Positions 48,117 through 57,194 of a DNA stretch of 64,000 bases are shown one piece after another (positions within the stretch are counted from its first letter, which is position 1; each line of letters starts with the position of its first letter). Origin of the DNA: Bradyrhizobium sp. RD5-C2. Lineage in GTDB: Bacteria > Pseudomonadota > Alphaproteobacteria > Rhizobiales > Xanthobacteraceae. Location: positions 1-64,000 of the forward strand of contig NZ_BOVL01000005.1 of NCBI RefSeq assembly GCF_019972155.1, read 5' to 3'. The notes below the pieces were generated by a model that saw only the letters and a list, made by a program, of their open reading frames with translations, searched no databases and was not told the origin of the DNA. A program made the translations under genes and the position numbers.

Positions 48117-51026
48117 ATGGATAGCCTATTAGGCAATCTCAAGGTAAAGAGCGGTGCAGCCTTTCGGTTCGCGACCGGCGGCCTGTCGCGTGTTGCCCTG
48201 ACCACGGGTTCGATCCGCACCCAGATTCTGATTTTCTGTCTCGCGATGAGCGCCGTTGCCGTCGCGCTCGGCGGATACTCCATCCTTGGTATCCGCCATG
48301 CCGGCGATCTGGTGGCCAAGACGTTCGACGAATCCCTGATGTCGATCAATTACGCCCGCGCGGCCGGTGCGGACTTCGCCTCGATGCGGGTCGCGTCGTC
48401 GCAGCGCCTGCTGACCACGGATCCGGAAATTCGTGCCAGCCTCGACAGCCAGATTGAAAAGCTAGGCAAGACGCTGGCGGAAGACCTGACGATCGCTGCC
48501 GACCGGTCGCAGTCCTCGCGGGCCGCGCAAGCCGCGGCAAAGGTTCAGGAAGCCGCCGACGCCTGGATGGCGCTGCATCGCCGTGCGATCGGATCGTCGG
48601 TCGAGGGAAATTCGGCGGCTGATCCACATGCATCGGGGACGACGGTCGGCGATGTCGATCGCTACTCCAAGATCGTCAGCCAGCAGGTCGAGCTGCTGGT
48701 CAACTACACGGCCGGCGACGGCTTTCTGTTCCGGCAAAAGGCGCTCTCGACGATCAAGCGGGATCTGCAGCTCAACGTCGCCGGGCTGACCGTCGCGCTG
48801 TTCCTGTCGGCGCTGTTCTCGTGGTTGTTGGCACGCCGGATCATCGGGCCCGTCGCCATTGCATCGCGGGCCGCGCGGAGCATCGCCGGCGGCGACCTCG
48901 ACGCGACCGTTCCCAAGGGCGGCACCGACGAGCTCGGCACGCTGCTGACCGCCATGGAAACCATGCGCGACAACATCAGGCGGATGGTCGATCAAGAGGT
49001 GTCGCAACGCCGTTCCGCGCAGGCGCGGCTTTCCGATGCGCTCGAAACGTCGCACGAAGGTGTCGTGCTGCTCGATGCGGATGGCCAGATCGCGCTGGCC
49101 AACTCGCGCGCCAGCGAATTCATCCGTCTTTCGCCGCAGCTTCTGCAGTCGGATCGGCTCGATGCCCCCAGCCTGGCGCCGGCCGACGGTGACTTCGATG
49201 GCTTCGCGAGCGAGGCGCAGCTTTCCGACGGGCGCTGGCTGCGTGTCAGCCGCAGCGAGACGCAGGAGGGCGGCGTCGTTCTCGTCTACAGCGACATCTC
49301 CGCGTTGAGGCAGCAGAAGGCCGAGCTGCATGAAACCAATCTGCGGCTCGACGCGGCGCTCACGCACATGTCGCAAGGGCTATGCCTCTACAGCAGCGAG
49401 GCGCGGCTGCAGGTCGCCAACCGCAGGTTCTGCGAGATCTTCGATATTTCGCCGGAGCTCGTCGTTCCCGGAATGACCATGGAGGACGTGCTCGGCCTCA
49501 GCGTTGCCGCCGGCAATCACGGTGACCAGACCGTCGAAGACCTGCTGGCGGAACGCGAGCGATCGATGGCCCAGCACGAGGGCAACTATCTACAGCATCT
49601 CAGCGATGGACGGATCATTGCCATCGCGCAACGGCCGACATCCGACGGCGGCTGGCTCGTCACCTGCGAGGATGTGACCGAACAGCAGCGGGCCGAGTCG
49701 CAGATCGCGTTCATGGCCCGGCACGATGCTTTGACCAGGCTGCCGAACCGGACGCTGCTGGCGGAACGTATCGAGCTGGCGGTCGCTCAGGTCGGCCGCG
49801 GATCCGGCTTCGCCGTGTTCTGCCTCGATCTCGATAATTTCAAGCAGGTCAACGATACGCTCGGGCATCCGGTCGGCGACGAACTGCTGTGTGCGGTCGC
49901 CGACCGCCTCAACGCCTGCGTCCGCGAGGTCGACACCGTCGCGCGCCTGGGCGGCGACGAGTTCGCGGTCATTCAGTGTGGCGTCCAGGGAGGCGAGGAG
50001 GCCGAGCGCCTCGCTCGCCGCATCGTGGAATGCGTCGGCGCTCCGTACGAGCTGAACGGGCATCGCGTCGTGGTCGGATGCAGCGTCGGCATCTCGATGT
50101 CGCCGGTCGACGGCACCACCGGAGAGAAGCTCCTGAAGAACGCCGACGTCGCTCTGTACCGCGCCAAGATGGAAGGCCGGGGCACCTGGCGCTTCTTCGA
50201 GCCCGCGATGGACGCCAGCCTGCAGCGGCGCCGGGCAATCGAGCTCGATCTCCGCGAAGCGATGGCCAAGGACGAGTTCTCGCTGTACTACCAGCCGCTT
50301 TACGATCTCCATCTCGACCGCATCTGCGGCTTCGAGGCGTTGCTCCGCTGGCATCACCCGAAGCGGGGAATGGTGCCGCCGGACCAGTTCATCCCGATCG
50401 CGGAAGAGATCGGCCTGATCGGCCCGTTGGGAGAATGGGTACTCAATCGCGCCTGCGAGCAGGCCGTCACCTGGCCTACCGAGATGAAGCTCGCGGTCAA
50501 CGTCTCGGCGGTCCAGTTTCGCGATCCCGACTTCATCGACGTCGCCGTCAACGCGCTTACGGCGTCAAAATTGTCGCCGCGTCGGCTGGAGCTCGAAATC
50601 ACCGAATCCGTCTTCCTCGCGAACAGTAGCGAGACGCTTGCAACGCTGCACAAGCTGAAGGCGCTGGGACTGCGCATCGCGCTGGACGATTTCGGCACCG
50701 GCTATTCGTCGCTGAGCTATTTGCGCAGTTTTCCGTTCGACAAGCTCAAGATCGACAAATCCTTCGTGCGCGACTTGACCGCGACGCATGGATCGAAATC
50801 GATCGTGCGCGCCGTCATCAGCCTTGGCAGAAGCCTTGGCATGACCACGATCGCGGAAGGCATCGAGACCGTCGAGCAGCTGGACCACATGCGGGCCGAA
50901 GGCTGCAACGAGGCCCAGGGCTTCCTGTTCAGTCATCCGGTCCCGGTCACCGAGATCGCGGGCAAGATCCTCGAATTGAGAAACGGCTTCAAGCCCGCTG
51001 CCGTCCAGCAGGCGATGGCCGGCTGA
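48117..51026 (+). CDS. membrane GGDEF-EAL protein with HAMP and PAS domains
   Basis: 969 aa. Two membrane helices (about 35-58 and 222-245) flank a periplasmic helical sensor. A HAMP domain (about 245-295), a PAS-like domain (about 300-400), a second PAS-like domain (about 405-535), GGDEF (intact GGDEF at 612-616, RxxD-type site not obvious) and EAL (intact EAL at 740-742, DDFGTGYSSL, KIDKSF) follow. Both cyclic-di-GMP synthesis and hydrolysis motifs look complete. The balance cannot be told from sequence. Confidence 0.94.
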   Translation: MDSLLGNLKVKSGAAFRFATGGLSRVALTTGSIRTQILIFCLAMSAVAVALGGYSILGIRHAGDLVAKTFDESLMSINYARAAGADFASMRVASSQRLLTTDPEIRASLDSQIEKLGKTLAEDLTIAADRSQSSRAAQAAAKVQEAADAWMALHRRAIGSSVEGNSAADPHASGTTVGDVDRYSKIVSQQVELLVNYTAGDGFLFRQKALSTIKRDLQLNVAGLTVALFLSALFSWLLARRIIGPVAIASRAARSIAGGDLDATVPKGGTDELGTLLTAMETMRDNIRRMVDQEVSQRRSAQARLSDALETSHEGVVLLDADGQIALANSRASEFIRLSPQLLQSDRLDAPSLAPADGDFDGFASEAQLSDGRWLRVSRSETQEGGVVLVYSDISALRQQKAELHETNLRLDAALTHMSQGLCLYSSEARLQVANRRFCEIFDISPELVVPGMTMEDVLGLSVAAGNHGDQTVEDLLAERERSMAQHEGNYLQHLSDGRIIAIAQRPTSDGGWLVTCEDVTEQQRAESQIAFMARHDALTRLPNRTLLAERIELAVAQVGRGSGFAVFCLDLDNFKQVNDTLGHPVGDELLCAVADRLNACVREVDTVARLGGDEFAVIQCGVQGGEEAERLARRIVECVGAPYELNGHRVVVGCSVGISMSPVDGTTGEKLLKNADVALYRAKMEGRGTWRFFEPAMDASLQRRRAIELDLREAMAKDEFSLYYQPLYDLHLDRICGFEALLRWHHPKRGMVPPDQFIPIAEEIGLIGPLGEWVLNRACEQAVTWPTEMKLAVNVSAVQFRDPDFIDVAVNALTASKLSPRRLELEITESVFLANSSETLATLHKLKALGLRIALDDFGTGYSSLSYLRSFPFDKLKIDKSFVRDLTATHGSKSIVRAVISLGRSLGMTTIAEGIETVEQLDHMRAEGCNEAQGFLFSHPVPVTEIAGKILELRNGFKPAAVQQAMAG

Positions 51027-51106
51027 TGGTGCGGCCGTCGCGCAATGCGACGGAGATCGCGGACAACGCTCTAGTCTGACGATGGTCGATCGAGACGGGC
51101 GACGGT

Positions 51107-51517
51107 CTACTCGATGCGGCGTGCGCGCGTCTCCGGCTTCCTGGCTTCGTTGATCGCCTCGACGTATTCTCGCTGGTGCGTGTAGCTGAGCTGATCCCAG
51201 CGGGCTCGCGCAGCCGGGGTGAGCGCCTTGTCGAGGTCGGGCGGGATGTCGACAGTTCGCTTTTCGGCATCGAGCTCGAGCGTGACCTGCAATGTCTCGC
51301 CGCCCTTGAGACCTGCCGCCTCGCGGTTGCTCTTTCGCAAGGGAATGCAGGCCTGCCCGCCCATCGAGGCGATGGTGCTTCGATAGTTGTAGCCGTTCAG
51401 CGTGACGAGGACCGGCGCGCAAATCTTCCCGAACACGAGCTTCGGATCGAACGTCAGCGGTATGAAGCAGGCGCCGCCTTCCAGGACGATGGTGGCTTCA
51501 AACATCTTCCTGGTCAT
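51107..51517 (-). CDS. DUF1905/YdeI-like protein
   Basis: 136 aa. An N-terminal DUF1905 barrel (about 1-80, FEATIVLEGGACFIPLTFDP, ACIPLRKSNREAAG) precedes a C-terminal OmdA/YdeI helical stretch (LTPAARARWDQLSYTHQREYVEAINEARKPETRARRI). The biochemical role is unknown. The ATG at 51517 is preferred. Met codons at 51529 and 51505 are alternatives. It is downstream of ecfG on the same strand but beyond a terminator. Confidence 0.82.
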   Translation of the reverse strand: MTRKMFEATIVLEGGACFIPLTFDPKLVFGKICAPVLVTLNGYNYRSTIASMGGQACIPLRKSNREAAGLKGGETLQVTLELDAEKRTVDIPPDLDKALTPAARARWDQLSYTHQREYVEAINEARKPETRARRIE

Positions 51518-51551
51518 GCTGCGCGACACCGAGATCGATCATCGCCGAATG

Positions 51552-51578
51552 AAAAAGGCGGCCCAGCGGGCCGCCCTT
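51552..51578 (-). terminator. terminator of nepR-ecfG
   Basis: On the minus strand GGCGGCCC-GCT-GGGCCGCC is followed by TTTTTC, 20 bp after the ecfG stop. Confidence 0.88.
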
Positions 51579-51597
51579 CCACTCTAGCTTCGCTTGG

Positions 51598-52146
51598 CTA
51601 TCCGCCATTGCCGCCGATCACGGCGCGCACGGTGTTGTCGGGGCCGAAATCCTCGGCGCTGTCGACATAGAGCAGCGCGGAGAGCTTCGAGCGCGCGCGG
51701 TTGACGCGGCTCTTGATGGTGCCGACCGCGCAGCCGCAGATCGCCGCGGCATCCTCGTAGGAGAAGCCGGAGGCACCAACCAGGATCAACGCTTCGCGCT
51801 GGTCCTGCGGTAGCTTTTCGAGCGCCGCGCGGAATTCCTCGAACTCCAGATGCGCGGCCTGCGACGGCTGGCTCTTCAGCGTCTTGGCATAATTGCCCTC
51901 GGCATCCTCCACCTCGCGCCGCCGCTTCCGGTAGTCGGAGCGAAACAGGTTGCGCAGGATGGTGAACAACCACGCGGGCAAGTTCGAGCCGGGCTGGAAC
52001 GAGTCGATATTGGCGATCGCGCGCAGCAGGGTCTCCTGCACCAGATCGTCGGCGCGGTCGCCATTGCCGGACAGCGAGATCGCGAACGCGCGCAGGCTCG
52101 GGACCGACGCCAGGATGTCGTCGCGAAGTTCATTGGTGAGAGGCAT
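51598..52146 (-). CDS. ecfG: general stress response ECF sigma factor EcfG
   Basis: 182 aa ECF15-type sigma factor. Region 2 (ADDLVQETLLRAIANIDSFQPGSNLPAWLFTILRNLFRSDYRKRRRE, about 32-80) and region 4 (LPQDQREALILVGASGFSYEDAAAICGCAVGTIKSRVNRAR, about 112-152) are complete. It directs RNA polymerase to GGAAC-type promoters once freed from NepR. Its ATG shares one base with the nepR stop (TAATG). Confidence 0.95.
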   Translation of the reverse strand: MPLTNELRDDILASVPSLRAFAISLSGNGDRADDLVQETLLRAIANIDSFQPGSNLPAWLFTILRNLFRSDYRKRRREVEDAEGNYAKTLKSQPSQAAHLEFEEFRAALEKLPQDQREALILVGASGFSYEDAAAICGCAVGTIKSRVNRARSKLSALLYVDSAEDFGPDNTVRAVIGGNGG

Positions 52147-52361
52147 TAGTCCCCTCCATTGTTCTTGTCAGGATCGCCCCCGGCCACGGCCGCCGCGGCG
52201 GCCTCGGGTCCGTCGAGTTTGCGGATCAGCTCCGCAAAGCGGTCGGGCACCCCCTGCCGCACCACGTCGTCGTACATGGCGCGAAGCTGGTGGCCGATTC
52301 TCGATTGAATCTCGGCGTTGAGACCGCCCTGCTTCTTTACTTCCTTCATGATCTGATCCAC
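52146..52361 (-). CDS. nepR: anti-sigma factor NepR
   Basis: 71 aa. The NepR core IGHQLRAMYDDVVRQGVPDRFAELIRKLD (in two overlapping motifs) lies in residues 22-50. The C-terminus is Ala-rich and acidic. It binds EcfG until phosphorylated PhyR removes it. The overlap with ecfG ensures matched translation. It is divergent from phyR. Confidence 0.95.
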   Translation of the reverse strand: MDQIMKEVKKQGGLNAEIQSRIGHQLRAMYDDVVRQGVPDRFAELIRKLDGPEAAAAAVAGGDPDKNNGGD

Positions 52362-52445
52362 GCTTCCCCGGGAGTTAAGTCTCTGATTTTCAAGTCGATT
52401 CCTCGAAAAAAGAGGCTGGCCGCGTTGCCTCGTCGGTCAGGAGCT

Positions 52446-52470
52446 AATGCAAAGTTGCGCAGAAAGTTCC
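52446..52470 (-). promoter_or_regulatory. EcfG-type promoter for nepR-ecfG
   Basis: On the minus strand GGAAC, 16 bases, then CATT, one mismatch from the CGTT -10. It lies 85 bp before nepR, consistent with autoregulation. Confidence 0.55.
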
Positions 52471-52491
52471 GGAAGGCTGGAACTATTTCGT

Positions 52492-52516
52492 GGAACTTTT
52501 CCGGCGCTCACGCGTA
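52492..52516 (+). promoter_or_regulatory. EcfG-type promoter for phyR
   Basis: GGAAC, 16 bases, then CGTA, one mismatch from CGTT. It lies 100 bp before phyR. The two divergent sites have identical spacing. A further GGAAC at 52479 has no -10 partner. Confidence 0.55.
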
Positions 52517-52615
52517 GTCGGGCATGCAGGGGAACCGGGGGCGCCCCATATTGGTACGCCGCCCCAGAGTACGGGTTTCAGGCCGGTTGGCCTCACGAAC
52601 AAGGATGGAGTGGGA

Positions 52616-53428
52616 ATGTCCCGATCACAGATCGTTGCCGAACACCTTCCGCTGTTGCGCCGTTATGCGCGCGCGCTGACCGGAAACCAGGCGTCGGGGG
52701 ACGCCTATGTCGGGGCCATGCTCGAGGCCCTGTTGCAGGACGGATCATTGCTGGACCAGAGCCACGGTCCGCGCGCCGGGCTGTTTCGGCTGTTCACCCA
52801 GATCTGGAATTCGGTGTCGGTGAACAACAACGACAATGAAGACGTGGCGACGCTCTCGCTGCCGCCGGAGCGGCGACTCTCCAACATCACGCCGCTGCCT
52901 CGGCAGGCCTTCCTGCTGTTGTCGCTGGAAGGCTTTTCGGAGGAGGAGGTCGGCTACATTCTCGGCACCGACGTTGCCGAGACGCGCAAGCTGACGGATG
53001 CCGCCGGCCGCGAGATGGCCGCCGAGATCGCCACCGATGTCCTGATCATCGAGGACGAGACCTTCATCGCCATGGACCTCGAGAGCCTGGTGAAGAATCT
53101 CGGCCACAACGTCATCGGCGTTGCGCGCACGCACTCCGATGCGGTGGCGCTCGCCAAGAACAAGAAGCCCGGCCTGATCCTCGCCGACATTCAGCTCGCC
53201 GATGGCTCGTCGGGCCTCGATGCGGTCAACGAGCTGCTGCGCACATTCGAGGTGCCGGTGGTGTTCATCACGGCCTATCCCGAGCGCTTCCTGACCGGCG
53301 AGCGGCCGGAGCCGGCGTTCCTGATCTCGAAGCCGTTCCAGCCGGCGATGGTGTCGGCGGTGGCGAGCCAGGCGCTGTTCTTCCAGCGCAACTCGCGCAA
53401 CCGCACGCCGCGCGCGGCGTCGGCATGA
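52616..53428 (+). CDS. phyR: general stress response regulator PhyR
   Basis: 270 aa. The N-terminal sigma-factor-like domain (about 1-135, HLPLLRRYARALTG, LSLEGFSEEEVGYILGTDVAETRKL) mimics EcfG. The C-terminal receiver (about 140-262) has phospho-acceptor Asp191 (LADIQLAD) and the FATGUY-type FITAYPERFL. When phosphorylated it sequesters NepR and frees EcfG. The ATG at 52616 was chosen for family N-terminus. The longer frame to 52490 crosses the promoter region. It ends at a strong terminator. Confidence 0.95.
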   Translation: MSRSQIVAEHLPLLRRYARALTGNQASGDAYVGAMLEALLQDGSLLDQSHGPRAGLFRLFTQIWNSVSVNNNDNEDVATLSLPPERRLSNITPLPRQAFLLLSLEGFSEEEVGYILGTDVAETRKLTDAAGREMAAEIATDVLIIEDETFIAMDLESLVKNLGHNVIGVARTHSDAVALAKNKKPGLILADIQLADGSSGLDAVNELLRTFEVPVVFITAYPERFLTGERPEPAFLISKPFQPAMVSAVASQALFFQRNSRNRTPRAASA

Positions 53429-53459
53429 ACTGAGTTTACGCAAGAGGGCAAAATGCAAG

Positions 53460-53489
53460 CCGGCGTACCGAAAGGTACGCCGGTTTTTT
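53460..53489 (+). terminator. terminator of phyR
   Basis: A perfect 10-bp stem (CCGGCGTACC/GGTACGCCGG), GAAA loop, then TTTTTT. Confidence 0.95.
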
Positions 53490-53529
53490 CTTGGGGAAGG
53501 TTTCCCGAGCGTGGTGCGCGATGTCGAAG

Positions 53530-54741
53530 CTATTTGCTGACGACGCGGACCGGCATCGTGCTGAGCGCCCGCAGGCCGGAGCTGTCGCGGAAGGCAACTG
53601 GCCCGGCAATGTCGAACTGTTTCACGCGGCTGGCGAGCGCTGCGATCACGGCCTCCGCCTCCAGCCGCGCCACCATCTGCCCGACACAGCCGTGGATGCC
53701 GACACCGAAGCCCATGTGTCCGGACAGCCGCCGTCTGACGTCGAACTGGTCGGGATGCTCCCAGCGCGTCGCGTCGCGGTTGGCGGAGGCGAGCAGCAGC
53801 AGCACCTTCTCGTGCTTGCTGATCGCAGCGCCTGCAATTTCGGTGTCGTGCGGCGAGGTGCGGAACACGAACGGCGCCGGTGAATCGAAGCGCAGCGTCT
53901 CGTCGAACGCCGCGCGCGACAGCGACGGGTCGGCTGCGAGCAATGCCCATTGCTCCGGATGGCGCGCGAGCGTGTACAGCGCCATACCGATCGCGCTGAT
54001 CGTGGTGTCGAGCCCGGCCGAGAGCAGCGAACGCACCAGCAGCGGCGCTTCCTCGGCGCTGATCTCGCCGGTGTCGGCCGCCTCGTAGACCTGCGCGCCA
54101 AAGCTGCCCGGCCGCAGCGCCTCGCGCTGACAGCGCGCCGCCACCCAGGGCAGCACGCGCGGCGCCTCTTTCATCAGGTCGCGGAAATAGTCGTTCTCGG
54201 GCCCGAAGCCGGCGAACACCATCGCGCCATAGGTCAGAAAGTTCTCGCGGCCCTCCTGGTCGATGCCGAGCGCGTCGGGAAACACGCTGACCGGAAACAC
54301 CTCGGCGATGTCCTTGATCGCATCGAACGATCCGCGTTCGACCAGCCCGTCGATCAGCCGCGTCGCCGTCGCCTTGAAATCATCCGCGAGCCGCCGCATC
54401 GCGCCCGGCGAGAGTATCCGCGCCAGCACCGCACGGGTTCGGGTGTGCAGCGGCGGATCGGCTTCCAGCACGATGCTCGGCGGTCGCCACGGCTTGTCCT
54501 TGAAATGATTCGCAAGTCCGGCGCCGCCGGCGTTGCTGAAATTGACATGGTCTCCGAAGATCGCCTTGACCTCGGCGAAGCGCGGCACCGCCCAGATGTC
54601 ATATTTGGTCAGGCGGACGACCGGCGCCGCGGCGCGCAGCTCCGCATAGGCGCCGTAGGGATCGGCCCGCGTCGCCGGGCTGAACGGATCGAAATCGCTG
54701 CGGACAATTTCGTCGGCGAGGGGGCTCGCAAGGGCGCTCAT
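53530..54741 (-). CDS. cytochrome P450
   Basis: 403 aa soluble bacterial P450. The I-helix AGLDTT (about 250), the K-helix ExxR in DETLRFDSP (about 283) and the heme loop GFGVGIHGCVGQ with axial Cys352 are visible. It hydroxylates an unknown substrate using external electron donors, and no ferredoxin gene is next to it. The ATG at 54741 was chosen over an in-frame ATG eight codons upstream, because the upstream codon lies at the edge of the operator region. It is divergent from a TetR regulator. Confidence 0.94.
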   Translation of the reverse strand: MSALASPLADEIVRSDFDPFSPATRADPYGAYAELRAAAPVVRLTKYDIWAVPRFAEVKAIFGDHVNFSNAGGAGLANHFKDKPWRPPSIVLEADPPLHTRTRAVLARILSPGAMRRLADDFKATATRLIDGLVERGSFDAIKDIAEVFPVSVFPDALGIDQEGRENFLTYGAMVFAGFGPENDYFRDLMKEAPRVLPWVAARCQREALRPGSFGAQVYEAADTGEISAEEAPLLVRSLLSAGLDTTISAIGMALYTLARHPEQWALLAADPSLSRAAFDETLRFDSPAPFVFRTSPHDTEIAGAAISKHEKVLLLLASANRDATRWEHPDQFDVRRRLSGHMGFGVGIHGCVGQMVARLEAEAVIAALASRVKQFDIAGPVAFRDSSGLRALSTMPVRVVSK

Positions 54742-54765
54742 TGCATCCTCCCGTCTTGTGATCAA

Positions 54766-54787
54766 TTAATTGACCATAGTCAATTAA
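54766..54787. promoter_or_regulatory. perfect inverted repeat between P450 and tetR genes (likely operator)
   Basis: TTAATTGAC, 4 bases, GTCAATTAA: a perfect 9-bp dyad in an A/T-rich island. It lies 25 bp upstream of the P450 start and 68 bp before the regulator. It is a good candidate for TetR binding that controls both genes. Confidence 0.75.
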
Positions 54788-54854
54788 CTGGAGTAAGGCA
54801 AGGGGGAGCCTCGTTTCGATTCCATCGGAGCGGAAAAGGCCGTAGGAGACGGCA

Positions 54855-55580
54855 ATGTCGATCGAGGAGCGATCCAGCAAGGGGGCGCGGCGCTTTCAGC
54901 GCAGGGCGCGTCAGGAGGCCGACAAGGAGGCGCTGAAGGCGTTGATCCTCGAGACCGCGCGCAAGGAGTTCGCCGCCGGCACGCTCGAGACCGTCTCGAT
55001 CCAGAAGATCGCCGACGCGATCAGCTATTCGAAGGGCACCGTCCTCAAATACTATCCGACCAAGCTGCTGCTGCTGCTCGCGGTGAAGCAGCAGAATCTC
55101 GAAGCGGTTGCCGAGCAGCTCGAACGGGTCCGCGCGCAGACCGCCGACAGCGACGCGCGGCTGCGGCGGGTGATGGAAACCTATCTCGACTACTGGGCCG
55201 ACAATCCCGATCACTTCCGTTCCCTGTTCTCGATGTCCGGCACGGTCGAGGACCGCCGCTTTCCCGACGGCGTCTATTTCGGCGAGACCGAGATCGCGCG
55301 CCGCAGCTACGAGCTGTTCGTGATCTCGGTGCGGGAATTTCTCGCGGCACAGGGCGCCGAGCCGGCATCCGGCCTGCCGCCGCGGCTCGCGACCGCGCTG
55401 CTTGCGGCCGTGCACGGCGTGGTCGCGCTGACGCTCGGCACGCCGACCATGAAACTGCCCGACATGCGCGGCACCGGCCGTCTCCTGATCGCAAGCCTGA
55501 TCGATGCCTGGACCAGCAAGCTTGCCGCCGCGCGGAAAAGCGAGGGCTGGCCGCGGGTCTCGATCGGCACCTTTGCCTGA
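54855..55580 (+). CDS. TetR family transcriptional regulator
   Basis: 241 aa. The N-terminal HTH (about 28-75: LILETARKEFAAGTLETVSIQKIADAISYSKGTVLKYYPTK) has the TetR form. The C-terminal ligand domain is unassigned. The start is the ATG at 54855, after GGAG. It probably represses the divergent P450 gene and itself through the inverted repeat at 54766. Confidence 0.9.
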   Translation: MSIEERSSKGARRFQRRARQEADKEALKALILETARKEFAAGTLETVSIQKIADAISYSKGTVLKYYPTKLLLLLAVKQQNLEAVAEQLERVRAQTADSDARLRRVMETYLDYWADNPDHFRSLFSMSGTVEDRRFPDGVYFGETEIARRSYELFVISVREFLAAQGAEPASGLPPRLATALLAAVHGVVALTLGTPTMKLPDMRGTGRLLIASLIDAWTSKLAAARKSEGWPRVSIGTFA

Positions 55581-55664
55581 CGGAATGGTATCCGAAGGTC
55601 CACGCTGATGCGGCATGCGCGCTGCGATGTGGAATCGCCTGCCTCCGCCTGCTAAGCGCGGCCG

Positions 55665-56546
55665 ATGGATAAGACACAACGCGACCGAACGATCGGCTCT
55701 CTCTGCCTGGTGGTGACGGCTTTCGGCTGGGCCCTGAACTGGCCGCTGATGAAGCTGTTGCTGCAGCAATGGCCGCCGCTGTTCGCCCGCGGGCTTGCCG
55801 GCACCTGCGCGGCGGTGATCCTGGGCACGCTGGCGCTGGCCCGCGGCCAGTCACTCGCGGTGCCGCGCGAGGCGGTCCCGCGGCTGTTGTTCGCTTCCTT
55901 CACCAATGTCTTCGCCTGGATGGGCTTTGGCACCATCGCGATGAAATTCGTCACGGTCGGCGAGGGCGCGCTGCTCGCCTACACGATGCCGATCTGGGCG
56001 ATGCTGTTCGCCTGGCCGGTGCTGCACAGCCGCCCGACGCTGCGCGACCTCGCGGCGCTGGTGCTCGGCGTCGCCGGTGTCGCGCTCCTGCTCGGCGGCA
56101 ACGGTTTTGCGTTCAGCGCCGACAAGCTCACCGGCATTGCGCTGGCGCTCGCCTGCGCCATCCTGTTCGCGCTCGGCAACGTGCTGAACCGCAAGCCGCT
56201 GCCGATGCCGCCGCTCGCGGTGGTCGCCTGGCAGGTCGGCATCGGCTGTCTCGTGATGCTGCTGCTCGGCGTTCTGTTCGAGCACCCGAACTATGCCGCC
56301 ATCACGCCGTTCGGCCTCGGCTGCTTCGCCTACATGACGCTGATGCCGATGGGCATCTGCTATCTCACCTGGTTCGAGACGCTGCGCCGCCTGCCGCCGA
56401 CGTCGGCGTCGACCGGCATGCTGCTGGTGCCGGTCATCGGCGTGATTTCGGCCGCGATCATCCTCGGCGAGCCCTTGGGCCTGCGTGAGATCGGCGCGAT
56501 GGCGCTGACGCTCGGCGGCGTGACGCTGGCGCTGCAGCGGGCATGA
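55665..56546 (+). CDS. EamA/DMT family membrane transporter (first)
   Basis: 293 aa, ten membrane helices in two EamA repeats (about 10-140 and 155-290). TFGWALNWPLMKLLLQQWPP-like N-terminus and the C-terminal PVIGVISAAIILGEPLG are typical. It exports an unknown small metabolite. Its spacer from the TetR gene is 84 bp. Confidence 0.88.
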   Translation: MDKTQRDRTIGSLCLVVTAFGWALNWPLMKLLLQQWPPLFARGLAGTCAAVILGTLALARGQSLAVPREAVPRLLFASFTNVFAWMGFGTIAMKFVTVGEGALLAYTMPIWAMLFAWPVLHSRPTLRDLAALVLGVAGVALLLGGNGFAFSADKLTGIALALACAILFALGNVLNRKPLPMPPLAVVAWQVGIGCLVMLLLGVLFEHPNYAAITPFGLGCFAYMTLMPMGICYLTWFETLRRLPPTSASTGMLLVPVIGVISAAIILGEPLGLREIGAMALTLGGVTLALQRA

Positions 56547-56606
56547 GTTGCCGGTCGAGGGAACCGACGTTCACGCGACGCGTTCTCCTGAAAAGGGAGC
56601 TTGGCC

Positions 56607-56747
56607 ATGCGCAAGGCGATCGCGCGGCTTGATGCGGAGCAGAAGGCGCAGCTGCTTTATCTCGCAGATCTCGGCACGGCGATGTTCACCTCGGCACTCG
56701 TGGTCTGCACGCTGAAAGCGATTGTCGACCTCTTCGTCGCCGGCTGA
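56607..56747 (+). CDS. small membrane protein, unknown
   Basis: 46 aa (MRKAIARLDAEQKAQLLYLADLGTAMFTSALVVCTLKAIVDLFVAG). The site AAAAGGGAG lies 7 bases before the ATG. One hydrophobic segment covers 25-44. It lies 60 bp after the transporter. No family recognised. Confidence 0.55.
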   Translation: MRKAIARLDAEQKAQLLYLADLGTAMFTSALVVCTLKAIVDLFVAG

Positions 56748-56773
56748 ACCGCCGCAGCAGCGCCAACGCGCCG

Positions 56774-57016
56774 TCACTCCTCCTGCGGCGCGTCCCCTTG
56801 GGTGTGCCCATCGGGCCCCCGGTTAAACACCCCATACTCGCTCGACTTCACCCCGGCGCCTCCATCGACGCCGGTGCTGGCGAGACCGAGCTTGAGCAGC
56901 TCGCGGACCGCAGCGGCGCGAGTCGGCATCCGGTGCTTGAAGCGGAAATCGTCGAGGGCCGATAATTCTTCGGGAGAGAGCATGACTTGAAGACGTTCAG
57001 CGCGAAGCTCATTCAT
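56774..57016 (-). CDS. ribbon-helix-helix-like small protein
   Basis: 80 aa. Residues 7-48 (LQVMLSPEELSALDDFRFKHRMPTRAAAVRELLKLGL) have the strand-helix-helix pattern of RHH DNA-binding or antitoxin-like proteins. A Pro/Gly-rich tail follows. No toxin partner is visible. It has its own 178-bp upstream spacer. Confidence 0.65.
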   Translation of the reverse strand: MNELRAERLQVMLSPEELSALDDFRFKHRMPTRAAAVRELLKLGLASTGVDGGAGVKSSEYGVFNRGPDGHTQGDAPQEE

Positions 57017-57194
57017 CGCAAATCGCCCAGAATTAGTTAGTTGAGTAATTTGCTAAACGAGCCAAGTCGCGGTGGGTTCCACAGCTTGAGACAAAAATGT
57101 CGATTGAGTAAGTTAATCAAACAAAATCAATGGCTTACGAGAAAAAATAAGGAACGATCCGGCTGCCTTCCCGTTGTCTAGCGGGAGTGATGCC

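Noticed and set aside
52537..52570. Additional GGAAC motif as a third EcfG promoter
   Set aside because: No acceptable -10 at 16-18 bases; likely chance.
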